The notes under the pieces are model-generated. The model did no database searches and had not been told where the DNA came from. It saw nothing but the letters and a program-made list of their open reading frames with translations. This document shows, piece after piece, positions 24,334-33,395 of a stretch of DNA of 64,000 nt. Origin of the DNA: Streptomyces deccanensis (GTDB lineage Bacteria; Actinomycetota; Actinomycetes; Streptomycetales; Streptomycetaceae); assembly GCF_022385335.1 (NCBI RefSeq), contig NZ_CP092431.1, forward strand, positions 7,502,001 through 7,566,000, written 5' to 3'. The first letter of the stretch is position 1. Each line of letters begins with the position of its first letter. Both the position numbers and the translations under genes were made by a program.

Positions 24334-24915
24334 ATGAGAACGCCCAGACCCAGCAGTACCGCCATGTCCCAAAGCGCCCCGGACACCGGCGAGGCCGCGC
24401 CCTCCTCCCACGACGGTTCCGTCCGCAAACTCTACGAAGAGCACCACGGCCCCCTGCTGCGCTATGTGTCGAGCCTCATCCGGGGGGACCGCCAGCGGGC
24501 CGAGGACTTCGTCCAGGAGACCCTGGTCCGCGCCTGGTTGAGCACCGCGAACCAGCCCTCGGGCTGGTCACCGTCCCGGGCCTGGCTGATGAGGGTGGCG
24601 CACAACCTGGTGATCGACTGGTCCCGCCGCGAGCGCGTGCACACCGACATCCAGCACGAACACGCCCTGGACAGGCACCTCGAACCGGTGGACCCGATGA
24701 GCCAGGCCGTCCAGCGCCGCTTCATGGTCCACGCCCTCTCCCGGCTCTCGCACCCCCACCGCGAGGTCCTCTTCTACGTCTACGTCCTCGGCTGCACCGG
24801 CACCGACGCCGCGGACGCCCTGGGCATCCCCCCGGGCACCGTCAAGTCCCGTACCCACCACGCGATACGGGAACTGCGCCGCCGGCACCCCGAACACGCC
24901 CTGGCGGCGGCATGA
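24334..24915 (+). CDS. ECF-like RNA polymerase sigma factor
   Basis: A 193-residue sigma factor. Region 2 spans about 30-100 (KLYEEHHGPLLRYVSSL; RAEDFVQETLVRAW; SRAWLMRVAHNLVIDWSRR) and region 4 about 130-185 (LSRLSHPHREVLFYVYV; AADALGIPPGTVKSRTHHAI). Spacing and length fit the ECF group, near the SigK/SigL-like actinobacterial type. No zinc-finger anti-sigma gene follows. Instead its TGA overlaps the ATG of a one-pass membrane protein (ATGA), which could play a regulatory part. It probably controls the T7SS-like island. The ATG at 24334 has GGGGGAA 3-9 bases upstream; an internal ATG at 24364 lacks a ribosome binding site. Confidence 0.85.
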   Translation: MRTPRPSSTAMSQSAPDTGEAAPSSHDGSVRKLYEEHHGPLLRYVSSLIRGDRQRAEDFVQETLVRAWLSTANQPSGWSPSRAWLMRVAHNLVIDWSRRERVHTDIQHEHALDRHLEPVDPMSQAVQRRFMVHALSRLSHPHREVLFYVYVLGCTGTDAADALGIPPGTVKSRTHHAIRELRRRHPEHALAAA

Positions 24916-26195
24916 CCGGGCCCGTCGTGACCGGCGCCGACCTCGCCGCGCACAGCGGGGGGGTCGCGCTCGGCAAGCCCGGTGACTCGGTGCTCACCGT
25001 CGTCATCGTCGCCGCGGTCGTGCTGATCCTGCTCGTCCTGCTGCTGCGCCACATGATCCGCAAGCGGGGCGGCTGGCGCCGGTTCCGGCGGAGCGTCGGC
25101 CGGGAACTGACCCTCACCCGGCGTGCCTTCGGCGAACCGCTGCGGGCCTACCGTCGCCACCGCCGAGGCGTCCGCGCCCTCGCCCGGCAGCTCTCCGACC
25201 CCCGGGGCGGACTCCTCGTACGACGGCTGTTCGACGCGGCGGCGGCCGCCCTCGCCGACGTCCCCGGCGCCGTGGCGCACGCCGTGCGTCTCGAACCCGG
25301 CTGGGCCTGTGTGCAGATCGCCGCCCGCCGGCTGCCGGAACCGCCCGCCCCTTGGGAGGCCGCCGCCGAGCCCGGCCCGCAGGGCTGGGAGCTGCCGTTG
25401 GACGAGGCGGACGCGTTGCCGGCGGGCCGCACCCGCGCCGGTGCGGTCAGGCCGCTGCCGGTCGCCGTCGGCATGGCGGACGACGCCTGTGTCCACGTCG
25501 ACCTGGCCGCCGGACCACGGCTGATCACGGTCGAGGGCGACACCGCCGCCCGCGCCCTGCTGTTCCAGGCACTCGCCGCCCAGCTGGACCGGCCCGGCAG
25601 CGGGGCCTCTGTGGTCGTCGCGGACGGGGTCCATCCGCAGCACCGGGGCAAACGGCTCGACACGCTCCTGACGGAGCTGGAGACCGCGCCCGCCCCGGAC
25701 GCCGCCGAGGACGGCGGGATCCGGGAGCCCGACGAGATCGGGGAGCAGGGGCGTGCCGCCACCACCGTGGTCGTCTGCGCCGCCCCCACCCCGGACCAGG
25801 CCCGCAGGCTCGGCGCCCTCGCCGCCTCCGGTGCCGTCGTCTGCCTGGTCGACGGCCGGGTCGCGGGCCACGCCTGGACCCTCCGGGTGGACGGCCGCGG
25901 CCGGGTGACCGCGCCGGAGCTGGACCTGGACGCCGACTCGGGCCCCCTGGGCCGCGCCGTCGTGGCCGCCGTACGCGCCGACCGGCGCCGTCTGCGCCGC
26001 GAGCCGTCGGCGGCCCGCCCGCGCCCGAGCCGCCCCGAGGAGCCCCGCCCCCACCTCCTGGACGAGATCGCCCCCCTCCAGGAACACCAGGCGGAACCCG
26101 CCCTCCCCACCACCACCGGCACCGACCTGCTCGCGGAACCGGCCACCGCTCGCGAACGCCCGACCGCGGCCTCCTCCACCACCAGGGACGACTGA
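24912..26195 (+). CDS. One-pass membrane protein of the T7SS-like operon
   Basis: A 427-residue protein I do not recognise. One transmembrane helix lies near the N-terminus (VLTVVIVAAVVLILLVLLL, about 28-46), followed by an Arg-rich cytoplasmic stretch. The soluble part has alternating strands and helices (PRLITVEGDTAARALLFQAL; ASVVVADGVHP; TTVVVCAAPTPDQARRLGAL) that resemble an FtsK-type ATPase core without a P-loop. The C-terminal 60 residues are Pro/Arg-rich and disordered. It overlaps the sigma gene by 4 bases and is followed after 56 bases by the EccC-like gene. It may be a membrane scaffold for EccC, in the position of EccB/EssB or EccE, or an anti-sigma; neither is shown by sequence. 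Confidence 0.7.
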   Translation: MTGPVVTGADLAAHSGGVALGKPGDSVLTVVIVAAVVLILLVLLLRHMIRKRGGWRRFRRSVGRELTLTRRAFGEPLRAYRRHRRGVRALARQLSDPRGGLLVRRLFDAAAAALADVPGAVAHAVRLEPGWACVQIAARRLPEPPAPWEAAAEPGPQGWELPLDEADALPAGRTRAGAVRPLPVAVGMADDACVHVDLAAGPRLITVEGDTAARALLFQALAAQLDRPGSGASVVVADGVHPQHRGKRLDTLLTELETAPAPDAAEDGGIREPDEIGEQGRAATTVVVCAAPTPDQARRLGALAASGAVVCLVDGRVAGHAWTLRVDGRGRVTAPELDLDADSGPLGRAVVAAVRADRRRLRREPSAARPRPSRPEEPRPHLLDEIAPLQEHQAEPALPTTTGTDLLAEPATARERPTAASSTTRDD

Positions 26196-26251
26196 CCGAC
26201 GGGTCCGCTCCCGCACCACCCCCCGCCCCCGAACCACCCGCAAGGGGAGAA

Positions 26252-29200
26252 GTGAAACTCCTCATCACGACAGTCGACGGCGCCGATTCCCGCGGCAGCC
26301 AGGACGTTCTGCTCACCGCGTCCGGCAGCACCCCCGTCGAGGACGTCGCCGCGCACCTGGCCCGGCTGCGCGCCGGGGAGCCGGACGAGACCGACGGCTC
26401 GTCACCCGGCCCCGCCCCCGCCTGCTTCCTGGGCGACGAGCCCCTCGCGCCTGGCACCCCGCTGTCCGGCACGCGGCTCATGGACGGCAGCGTCGTCGCC
26501 CTGGGCCGCCCCCAGGCCCCGACCGCCACCGCGTACGGCCCCGAGCGCGACGCGATGCCGCAGCCGCACCGGCTCGACCACGCGCCCGTGGTCGAACTCC
26601 AGGTGGTGGGCGGCCCCGACGCCGGACGCGTGTACCCCCTCGGCCTCGGCACCCACGGCATCGGCCCCCTGGAGGACGCCGCCGTGCCCCTCGAAGGCCG
26701 CGGCCTGCCGAGCGAGGGCATCCGGGTGACCGTACGCCCGGACGGCTCGGCCGTCGTGGAGCTCCGCGAGGGCGGGCCCGCCCGGCTGTCCGTGCCGGAA
26801 CCGCCGGAGCACCGGGGGCGGCCCGACACCCCGTTGTTGCCCCTCGCCGAACAGGACGAGGAGAACGAGGAGGAGGGCACGGGCCCCGAGGAGGACGCCG
26901 AAGGCCCGGCCCTCCCCGACGGCTGGCAGCCGTGGGACGTCGGAGCGGAGCTGTCGGTCGGCGAGTATCTGCTGCGGCTGACCGAACCGACCCCGAGGGA
27001 CGCCGCCGTGGTGCCGTCCGAGGGCGGCGGCGGGCTCGACTACAACCGGCCGCCGCGCATCCTGCCCCACCTGGCACCCGAGCGCTTCCGGCTGCCCGGC
27101 CCGCCCGACCCCCCGGCCCGCAGGCCGATCCCGCTGATGGTCTCGCTCGCCCCGATGGTCTTCGGCGTGGCCATGATGCTGTTCTGGAACTCGTACTTCT
27201 ATCTGATCTTCATGTTCCTCTCGCCGGTGCTCATGGCGGCGAACTACGTCAGCGGACGGCGCCAGGCCCGCAAGGACTACGAGGAGCGGTCCCGCGTCTA
27301 CCGGCAGCGCCGGGCCTCCCTGGAGGAGGACGTCCGCGAGAAGGTCGCCACCGAGCGGCGGCTGCGCACCGAGAGCGCGCCCGACCCGGCGGTCGCCGGA
27401 CTGTGGGCGGTCGGCCCCGGCCGACGGCTCTGGGAGCGCCGGCGCGGCGACCCGGACCACCTCGCCCTGCGCATCGGCACCGCCCCGCAGCCGTCGCTGC
27501 TCGGCATCGACGACACGGCCCGCGAGGACAACCACACCGCCGTCCACTGGACCATCCCGGACGCCCCCGTCAGCGTCGGCCTGGTCGACAGCGGCGTGGT
27601 CGGACTGGCCGGAGCGCCCGGCCCCGTGCAGGCGCTGGCGCGCTGGATGACGGCCCAGGCCGCCATCCTGCACACCCCGCGCGACCTGCGGATCGTCGTC
27701 CTCACCGACAAGGGCTCCGAGGACTCCTGGAACTGGGCCCGCTGGCTGCCCCACTCCCGCGACGGACTGCCCGGCACCCGCGGCGGTGCCGTCACCCTCA
27801 TCGGCAACGACCCCGAGACGGTCGCCAACCGCGTCGCCGAACTGGTCTCCACCCTGCGCACCCGCCAGCGGGCCGCCGAGTCCACCATGAGCAAGGCACT
27901 GCTGAGCGAGCCGGACGTCCTGGTGGTCATGGACGGCGCCCGCCGGCTGCGTGACGTACCGGGCGTGGTCGCGATCCTCAAGGAGGGACCCGGCGTCCGG
28001 ATCTTCCCGCTCTGCCTGGACCAGGAGGAACGGCTCCTGCCGGAGGAGTGCACCGCCGTCGTCCGCCACGAGAACCACCGGCTGACCCTGCGCCGCACCG
28101 GGCTGCCCGACATCACCGACATCCGCCCCGACCTGGTCGAGCCCGACTGGTGCGAACGCGCCGCCCGGGGCATCGCCCCGATCCGGGACGTCACCCCCGA
28201 CGCCTCCGAGGGTCTGCCCACCGAGGTGGGACTCCTGGAACTCCTCGGACTGCCGCAGCCCAGCGCCGAACTGATCACCGCCCGCTGGTCGCAGCGCCCG
28301 GCCTCCACCGGCGTCCTGCTGGGCGCCGGCTACGACGGACCGGTCGCCTTCGACCTGGTCAAGGACGGGCCGCACGGACTCGTCGCCGGCACCACCGGCT
28401 CCGGCAAGTCCGAACTGCTGCAGACCTTCGTGGCCTCCCTCGCCGCGATGAACCGCCCCGACGAACTCACCTTCGTCCTCGTCGACTACAAGGGCGGCAG
28501 CGCCTTCAAGGACTGCGTCGACCTGCCCCACACCCTCGGCATGGTCACCGACCTCGACAGCCACCTCGTGCAGCGCGCGCTCACCTCGCTGTCCGCCGAA
28601 CTCACCCGCCGCGAGCACCTCCTGGCCGAGGCCGGCGCCAAGGACCTGCCCGAGTACCAGGGCATGCGCCGCCGGACCCCCGAACTGGCCCCCGTGCCCC
28701 GACTGGTGATCGTCATCGACGAGTTCGCCACCCTCTACCGGGAGATCCCCGACTTCATCCCCGGTCTCGTCAGCATCGCCCAGCGCGGCCGCTCCCTCGG
28801 CATCCACCTGATCCTGGCCACCCAGCGCCCCGCCGGAGTCGTCAACTCCGACATCCGCGCCAACACCAACCTGCGCATCGCGCTCCGGGTCACCGACTCC
28901 TCGGAGAGCATGGACGTCATCGACACCAAGGACGCCGTCAGCATCTCCCCGGCGACCCCCGGCCGCGCCCTGGCCCGGCTCGGCCACGGCACCGTCGTCC
29001 CCTTCCAGACCGCGTACGCCGGCACTCCCCGGCCCATCGCGAAGCCGTCCGCCGAGGCCCGGGCCCGCCAGGAGCGGCAGGCCGCCGAGGAGGCCCGGAT
29101 CTGGGGCACCGCGCTCCACTGGCAGCGCCTCGGCCGAGCCGTCGCCCGGCCCGGAGCCCCGGACGGCCGGCCGGACACGGACCCGGCGGACCTGATGGCC

Positions 29201-30886
29201 GAGGAGGCGCCCACCGACCTCAACGCCCTGGTGGAGGCCCTGTCCGAGGCCGCCCGCCTCGCCGACTGCGTCCCGCAGCCCAGCCCCTGGCTGCCCGCGC
29301 TCGGCCAGCACGTCCTGATCGACGATCTGCCCCAGCCGGACACGTCCGGAGGCGCACGGCTCGCCCCCGTCTCCTGGGCCCTGTCGGACATCCCCGAGGC
29401 CCAGGCGCAGCTGCCGGTCCGGCTGGACCTCGCCGAGTTCGGACACCTGTACGTCGTCGGTGTCCCGCGCTCCGGCCGCTCCCAGGTGCTGCGCACCATG
29501 GCCGGAGCACTGGCCCGCGCCCACTCCAGCGCCGACGTCCACCTCTACGGCATCGACTTCGCGGGCGGCGCGCTCACCGCGCTGGGCGTGCTCCCGAACA
29601 CCGGAGCCGTGGTCCCGCGCGGTGACATCGAGCGCCTGGAGCGGCTGTTCGCGCGGCTCGACACCGATCTGGAGCGCCGACAGGAGCTGCTCACCCGCCA
29701 TCACGCCGGCAACCTCACCGAACTGCGCGAACTGGTCGCCCCCGGGGACCGCCCGGCTCACGTCATGCTGTTCATCGACGGCTGGGACGCCCTGATCGAG
29801 GCCGTCGCCGACCACAACGGCGGACGCCTGGTCGAACAGGTCAACCGTCTCCTGCGGGAAGGAGCCGCGGCGGGCATCCACCTCGTCGCCACCTCCGAGC
29901 GCGCCCTGCTCTCCGGCCGGGCCACCGCCCTCAACGACAACAAACTGCTGCTGCGCCTGAACGACCGCACCGACTACCACGCCGTAGGCAAACGGGCCCG
30001 CGACATCCCCGACCTCGTCCTCCCCGGCCGCGGCTTCACCTCCGACGGCGGCACCGAGATCCAGGTCGCCCTGCTCGCCCCCGGCGCCTCCGGCCAGGAG
30101 CAGGCCGAGGCACTGCGCGCGATCGGCGCCGACGCCACCCGCCGCGACGCCGGACTCCCGGCCGACCGCCGCCCCGCCCGCATCGGCACCCTGCCGGTGA
30201 AGGTCACGTTCACCGACGCCTACGAGAAGGTGGGGGAGGAGTTCCGGCGGCCGATGTGGGGTCTGCTGGGCCTCGGCGGCGACGACGTCTCCCCGGTCGG
30301 CGTGGACTTCGCGGAGACCTCACCCACCTTCTCGGTCGTCGGCCCGCCCGGCTCCGGCCGCAGCACCACCCTCGCCGCCCTCGCCGTCTCCCTGCTGGCC
30401 TCCGGCACCCGCCTGGTGGTCCTCGCCCCGCGCGAGTCGCCGCTGCGCACCCTGGGGAGCCACCCCGGCGTACGGCTGATCACCGCGACGGAACCCACGG
30501 TCGAGGAGTTCACCGAGGCCCTGGAGGCCGGCGCCGGGCCCCGGGTGGTCGTGGTGGACGACGCCGACCTGTTCGTCCTGCCGGACATCGACCAGAACCT
30601 GCGCTCCCTGGCCCAGTCCGGCCGGGACCACGGCATCGGCATCGTCATCGCCGCCACCGCCGAGACCATGACGGGCGCGATGGGCTGGCTCAGCGCCCTG
30701 AAACGGCACCGCAAGGGCGTCCTCCTCGGCCCGCAGAGCATCCTGGAGGGCGACAACATCGGCGCCCGCCTCGCCCACGCCCACCTGCGCGGCCGCAAGC
30801 CCGGCCGGGGCCTCACCGTCGACCCGCGCACCGGCGAACTGATCAACGTGCAGATCCCGGAGACCGTGCTCGACGCGGACCACTGA
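26252..30886 (+). CDS. EccC/EssC-like FtsK/SpoIIIE secretion ATPase with FHA-like N-terminus
   Basis: 1544 residues. The first 230 residues look like the FHA-type domains of EssC/YukBA (LLITTVDGADSRGSQDV; VELQVVGGPDAGRVYPLG). Two adjacent membrane helices follow at about 290-330 (MVSLAPMVFGVAMMLF; SYFYLIFMFLSPVLM). Three FtsK/SpoIIIE ATPase domains come next. D1 is intact: Walker A GTTGSGKS (K719) and Walker B LVIVIDEFA (D823-E824). D2 (GVPRSGRS, R1076) and D3 (GPPGSGRS, R1370) have Arg in place of the Walker Lys. This is the motor of a type VII-like system. I chose GTG at 26252 because AAGGGGAGA lies 3-11 bases upstream; the open frame runs further up inside the preceding gene. Overall it is closer to the single-chain EssC form than to split EccCa/EccCb. 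Confidence 0.9.
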   Translation: MKLLITTVDGADSRGSQDVLLTASGSTPVEDVAAHLARLRAGEPDETDGSSPGPAPACFLGDEPLAPGTPLSGTRLMDGSVVALGRPQAPTATAYGPERDAMPQPHRLDHAPVVELQVVGGPDAGRVYPLGLGTHGIGPLEDAAVPLEGRGLPSEGIRVTVRPDGSAVVELREGGPARLSVPEPPEHRGRPDTPLLPLAEQDEENEEEGTGPEEDAEGPALPDGWQPWDVGAELSVGEYLLRLTEPTPRDAAVVPSEGGGGLDYNRPPRILPHLAPERFRLPGPPDPPARRPIPLMVSLAPMVFGVAMMLFWNSYFYLIFMFLSPVLMAANYVSGRRQARKDYEERSRVYRQRRASLEEDVREKVATERRLRTESAPDPAVAGLWAVGPGRRLWERRRGDPDHLALRIGTAPQPSLLGIDDTAREDNHTAVHWTIPDAPVSVGLVDSGVVGLAGAPGPVQALARWMTAQAAILHTPRDLRIVVLTDKGSEDSWNWARWLPHSRDGLPGTRGGAVTLIGNDPETVANRVAELVSTLRTRQRAAESTMSKALLSEPDVLVVMDGARRLRDVPGVVAILKEGPGVRIFPLCLDQEERLLPEECTAVVRHENHRLTLRRTGLPDITDIRPDLVEPDWCERAARGIAPIRDVTPDASEGLPTEVGLLELLGLPQPSAELITARWSQRPASTGVLLGAGYDGPVAFDLVKDGPHGLVAGTTGSGKSELLQTFVASLAAMNRPDELTFVLVDYKGGSAFKDCVDLPHTLGMVTDLDSHLVQRALTSLSAELTRREHLLAEAGAKDLPEYQGMRRRTPELAPVPRLVIVIDEFATLYREIPDFIPGLVSIAQRGRSLGIHLILATQRPAGVVNSDIRANTNLRIALRVTDSSESMDVIDTKDAVSISPATPGRALARLGHGTVVPFQTAYAGTPRPIAKPSAEARARQERQAAEEARIWGTALHWQRLGRAVARPGAPDGRPDTDPADLMAEEAPTDLNALVEALSEAARLADCVPQPSPWLPALGQHVLIDDLPQPDTSGGARLAPVSWALSDIPEAQAQLPVRLDLAEFGHLYVVGVPRSGRSQVLRTMAGALARAHSSADVHLYGIDFAGGALTALGVLPNTGAVVPRGDIERLERLFARLDTDLERRQELLTRHHAGNLTELRELVAPGDRPAHVMLFIDGWDALIEAVADHNGGRLVEQVNRLLREGAAAGIHLVATSERALLSGRATALNDNKLLLRLNDRTDYHAVGKRARDIPDLVLPGRGFTSDGGTEIQVALLAPGASGQEQAEALRAIGADATRRDAGLPADRRPARIGTLPVKVTFTDAYEKVGEEFRRPMWGLLGLGGDDVSPVGVDFAETSPTFSVVGPPGSGRSTTLAALAVSLLASGTRLVVLAPRESPLRTLGSHPGVRLITATEPTVEEFTEALEAGAGPRVVVVDDADLFVLPDIDQNLRSLAQSGRDHGIGIVIAATAETMTGAMGWLSALKRHRKGVLLGPQSILEGDNIGARLAHAHLRGRKPGRGLTVDPRTGELINVQIPETVLDADH

Positions 30887-30927
30887 GACCGCAGCGCCTG
30901 GGGACGAGGGCTCCCCGGGCGCTGCCT

Positions 30928-30933
30928 TAGGCT
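30928..30933 (+). promoter_or_regulatory. TANNNT box 6 nt before the miaB start
   Basis: TAGGCT is followed by TACGGA and then the GTG at 30940. The weak GGA cannot pair at normal spacing, so a leaderless transcript is likely. Confidence 0.5.
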
Positions 30934-30939
30934 TACGGA

Positions 30940-32466
30940 GTGACCAACAGCAGCGACCGGAGTCAGGCAGTGGGCGTCAAGACATACGAAGTGCGTACTT
31001 ATGGATGTCAGATGAACGTCCATGACTCCGAACGCCTGTCCGGTCTCCTGGAGGACGCCGGATACGTCCGCGCGCCTGCGGACGCCGGCGAGGGCAACGC
31101 CGACGTCGTCGTCTTCAACACCTGCGCCGTCCGGGAGAACGCCGACAACCGCCTCTACGGCAACCTCGGCCGCCTCGCCCCGATGAAGACCGCCCGCCCC
31201 GGCATGCAGATCGCCGTCGGCGGCTGTCTGGCCCAGAAGGACCGGGACACCATCGTCAAGAAGGCGCCCTGGGTCGACGTCGTCTTCGGCACGCACAACA
31301 TCGGCAAGCTGCCCGTCCTGCTGGAGCGCGCCCGGATCCAGGACGAGGCGCAGGTCGAGATCGCCGAGTCCCTCGAGGCGTTCCCCTCCACGCTGCCGAC
31401 CCGCCGCGAGAGCGCCTACGCCGCCTGGGTCTCGATCTCCGTCGGCTGCAACAACACCTGCACGTTCTGCATCGTCCCGGCCCTGCGCGGCAAGGAGAAG
31501 GACCGCCGGACCGGCGACATCCTCGCCGAGATCGAGGCCCTGGTCGGCGAGGGCGTCTCCGAGATCACCCTGCTCGGCCAGAACGTCAACGCCTACGGCT
31601 CCGACATCGGCGATCGCGAGGCGTTCAGCAAGCTGCTGCGGGCCTGCGGAAAGATCGAGGGCCTGGAGCGCGTCCGCTTCACCTCGCCCCACCCCCGCGA
31701 CTTCACCGACGACGTGATCGCCGCCATGGCCGAGACGCCGAACGTGATGCCGCAATTGCACATGCCGCTCCAGTCCGGCTCGGACACGGTCCTGAAGGCC
31801 ATGCGCCGCTCGTACCGCCAGGAGCGCTACCTCGGGATCATCGAGAAGGTCCGCGCGTCCATCCCGCACGCCGCGATCACCACCGACATCATCGTGGGCT
31901 TCCCCGGCGAGACCGAGGAGGACTTCGAGCAGACCATGCACGTGGTCCGCGAGGCCCGCTTCACCCAGGCCTTCACCTTCCAGTACTCCAAGCGCCCCGG
32001 CACCCCGGCCGCCACCATGGAGGACCAGATCCCCAAGGCGGTCGTCCAGAAGCGCTACGAGCGCCTGGTCGCCCTCCAGGAGGAGATCTCCTGGGAGGAG
32101 AACAAGAAGCAGGTCGGCCGCACCCTGGAGCTGATGGTCGCCGAGGGCGAGGGCCGCAAGGACGGCGCCACGCACCGCCTCTCCGGCCGCGCCCCCGACA
32201 ACCGCCTCGTCCACTTCACCAAGCCGGACCAGGAGGTCCGCCCCGGCGACGTGGTGACCGTCGAGATCACCTACGCCGCGCCGCACCACCTGCTGGCGGA
32301 GGGCGCGGTCCTGGACGTACGGCGGACGCGGGCGGGCGACGCCTGGGAGAAGCGGAACGCCGCGCCCGCGGAGAAGGCGGCCGGGGTGATGCTGGGGCTG
32401 CCGAAGATCGGGGCTCCGGAGCCGCTGCCGGCGGCCACCACGGGTGGGTGCGGGGTTCTTCAGTAG
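30940..32466 (+). CDS. miaB: tRNA-2-methylthio-N6-dimethylallyladenosine synthase MiaB
   Basis: A 508-residue radical-SAM methylthiotransferase that adds the 2-methylthio group to i6A37 in tRNAs reading UNN codons. The N-terminal UPF0004 domain carries the Cys of [15 protein letters not shown] and GGCLAQ, which hold the auxiliary 4Fe-4S cluster. The radical-SAM domain has CNNTCTFC (three Cys for the second cluster) and the C-terminal TRAM domain follows ([12 protein letters not shown]). Its substrate is made by MiaA, encoded 1.7 kb downstream. The GTG start matches the N-terminus before [13 protein letters not shown]. The C-terminal tail after the TRAM domain is Pro/Ala-rich as in other streptomycetes. 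Confidence 0.95.
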   Translation: MTNSSDRSQAVGVKTYEVRTYGCQMNVHDSERLSGLLEDAGYVRAPADAGEGNADVVVFNTCAVRENADNRLYGNLGRLAPMKTARPGMQIAVGGCLAQKDRDTIVKKAPWVDVVFGTHNIGKLPVLLERARIQDEAQVEIAESLEAFPSTLPTRRESAYAAWVSISVGCNNTCTFCIVPALRGKEKDRRTGDILAEIEALVGEGVSEITLLGQNVNAYGSDIGDREAFSKLLRACGKIEGLERVRFTSPHPRDFTDDVIAAMAETPNVMPQLHMPLQSGSDTVLKAMRRSYRQERYLGIIEKVRASIPHAAITTDIIVGFPGETEEDFEQTMHVVREARFTQAFTFQYSKRPGTPAATMEDQIPKAVVQKRYERLVALQEEISWEENKKQVGRTLELMVAEGEGRKDGATHRLSGRAPDNRLVHFTKPDQEVRPGDVVTVEITYAAPHHLLAEGAVLDVRRTRAGDAWEKRNAAPAEKAAGVMLGLPKIGAPEPLPAATTGGCGVLQ

Positions 32467-32516
32467 AGGTACTTCGGCGGAGTCGTCGGTAGCGGGTTCC
32501 GCTCGGTCCTGACGGT

Positions 32517-32590
32517 TGTTCGCGGGCTGCCGGTGCGTGGGGCTTGTTCGTGCAGTTCCCCGCACTTCAGGGCGCGGGTGTCACCCCTGG
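32517..32590 (-). repeat. Streptomyces-type dispersed intergenic repeat, copy A
   Basis: On the minus strand the segment reads GCGGGGAACTGCACGAACAA followed by a GCCCCACGCACCGGCAGCCC block. I recognise this as a common dispersed intergenic element of streptomycetes. It is related to the copy at 35770-35850 in the opposite orientation. Confidence 0.5.
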
Positions 32591-32601
32591 GCTGCGGAAG
32601 T

Positions 32602-32607
32602 TACCCT
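32602..32607 (+). promoter_or_regulatory. TANNNT box 7 nt before the dioxygenase-like start
   Basis: TACCCT, then seven bases, then ATG at 32615, with no ribosome binding site. It has the layout of a leaderless promoter. Confidence 0.45.
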
Positions 32608-32614
32608 GCGCACC

Positions 32615-33322
32615 ATGCTTGTCGCCGCCGCCGTCTGCCCCTGTCCGCCGTTGCTCGTGCCCGAGGTCGCCGCCGGGGCCGCGCCCGAGCTGGAACCGGC
32701 GCGGGACGCGTGCGCGGACGCGCTCGGGGTGCTCGCCGCCGCGCGGCCGGACCGGCTGGTGGTCGTCGGCCCCGACGGGCGCGACGCGTCGTATCCGGAA
32801 GGCACGGGCGGCTCGTTCCGGGGCTTCGGCGTGGACCTCGACGTCCGCCTCGGGCGCGGGGGGAACGGCGACCCGACGGCCCGGCTGCCCGCCTCCCTCG
32901 CCGTCGCCGCCTGGCTGCTCGACCGCACGGGCTGGGCCGACGCACCGATGGAGGGGCTCGGGGTGGCGGAACCGATCACCGTCGAGCGGTGTATGCACAT
33001 CGGGAGGGAAGTCGCCGGGTCGGCCGGGCGGGTCGCTCTGCTGGTGATGGGCGACGCCAGCGCGTGCCGCACGCTGAAGGCCCCGGGGTACCTGGACGAC
33101 CGCGCGGCCGGTTTCGACGCGCGGGTCGCGCGTGCGCTCGACGACGCCGACATCGAGGCTCTGCGTGCGCTGGACACCGGGCTCGCCCGCGAGCTGCAGG
33201 CCTCTGGTCGCGCCCCCTGGCAGATCCTCGCGGGCGCCGCGGAGGGCGCGGGCCTGGACGGCAGCCTGCTCTACGACGACGCGCCGTACGGCGTGGGCTA
33301 CCTGGTGGCCGCCTGGTCATAG
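32615..33322 (+). CDS. Class III extradiol dioxygenase subunit B-like protein
   Basis: A 235-residue single-domain protein of the LigB/class III extradiol dioxygenase-like family that is conserved next to miaB in actinobacteria. The N-terminal strand LVAAAVCPCPPLLVPEV has Cys where true dioxygenases hold a metal-binding His (PHPP). Other conserved parts are RLVVVGPDG and LLVMGDASA. Because metal ligands are changed, dioxygenase activity is doubtful; the function is unknown. It may be co-expressed with miaB/miaA, but it has its own probable leaderless promoter and a terminator-like hairpin follows. Confidence 0.7.
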   Translation: MLVAAAVCPCPPLLVPEVAAGAAPELEPARDACADALGVLAAARPDRLVVVGPDGRDASYPEGTGGSFRGFGVDLDVRLGRGGNGDPTARLPASLAVAAWLLDRTGWADAPMEGLGVAEPITVERCMHIGREVAGSAGRVALLVMGDASACRTLKAPGYLDDRAAGFDARVARALDDADIEALRALDTGLARELQASGRAPWQILAGAAEGAGLDGSLLYDDAPYGVGYLVAAWS

Positions 33323-33346
33323 ACCTGGACGGCGGGCCAGGCGCGG

Positions 33347-33382
33347 CGGACGGCCGGGAGCGAGAGGCTCCGCGGCCGTCCG
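33347..33382. terminator. Hairpin between convergent genes
   Basis: CGGACGGCC (33347-33355) pairs with GGCCGTCCG (33374-33382), with an inner GGAGC/GCTCC stem and small bulges. It lies between two convergent genes and can end transcription from both sides. There is no U-tract, as is usual in this genus. Confidence 0.6.
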
Positions 33383-33395
33383 ACGATGCGCGGGT

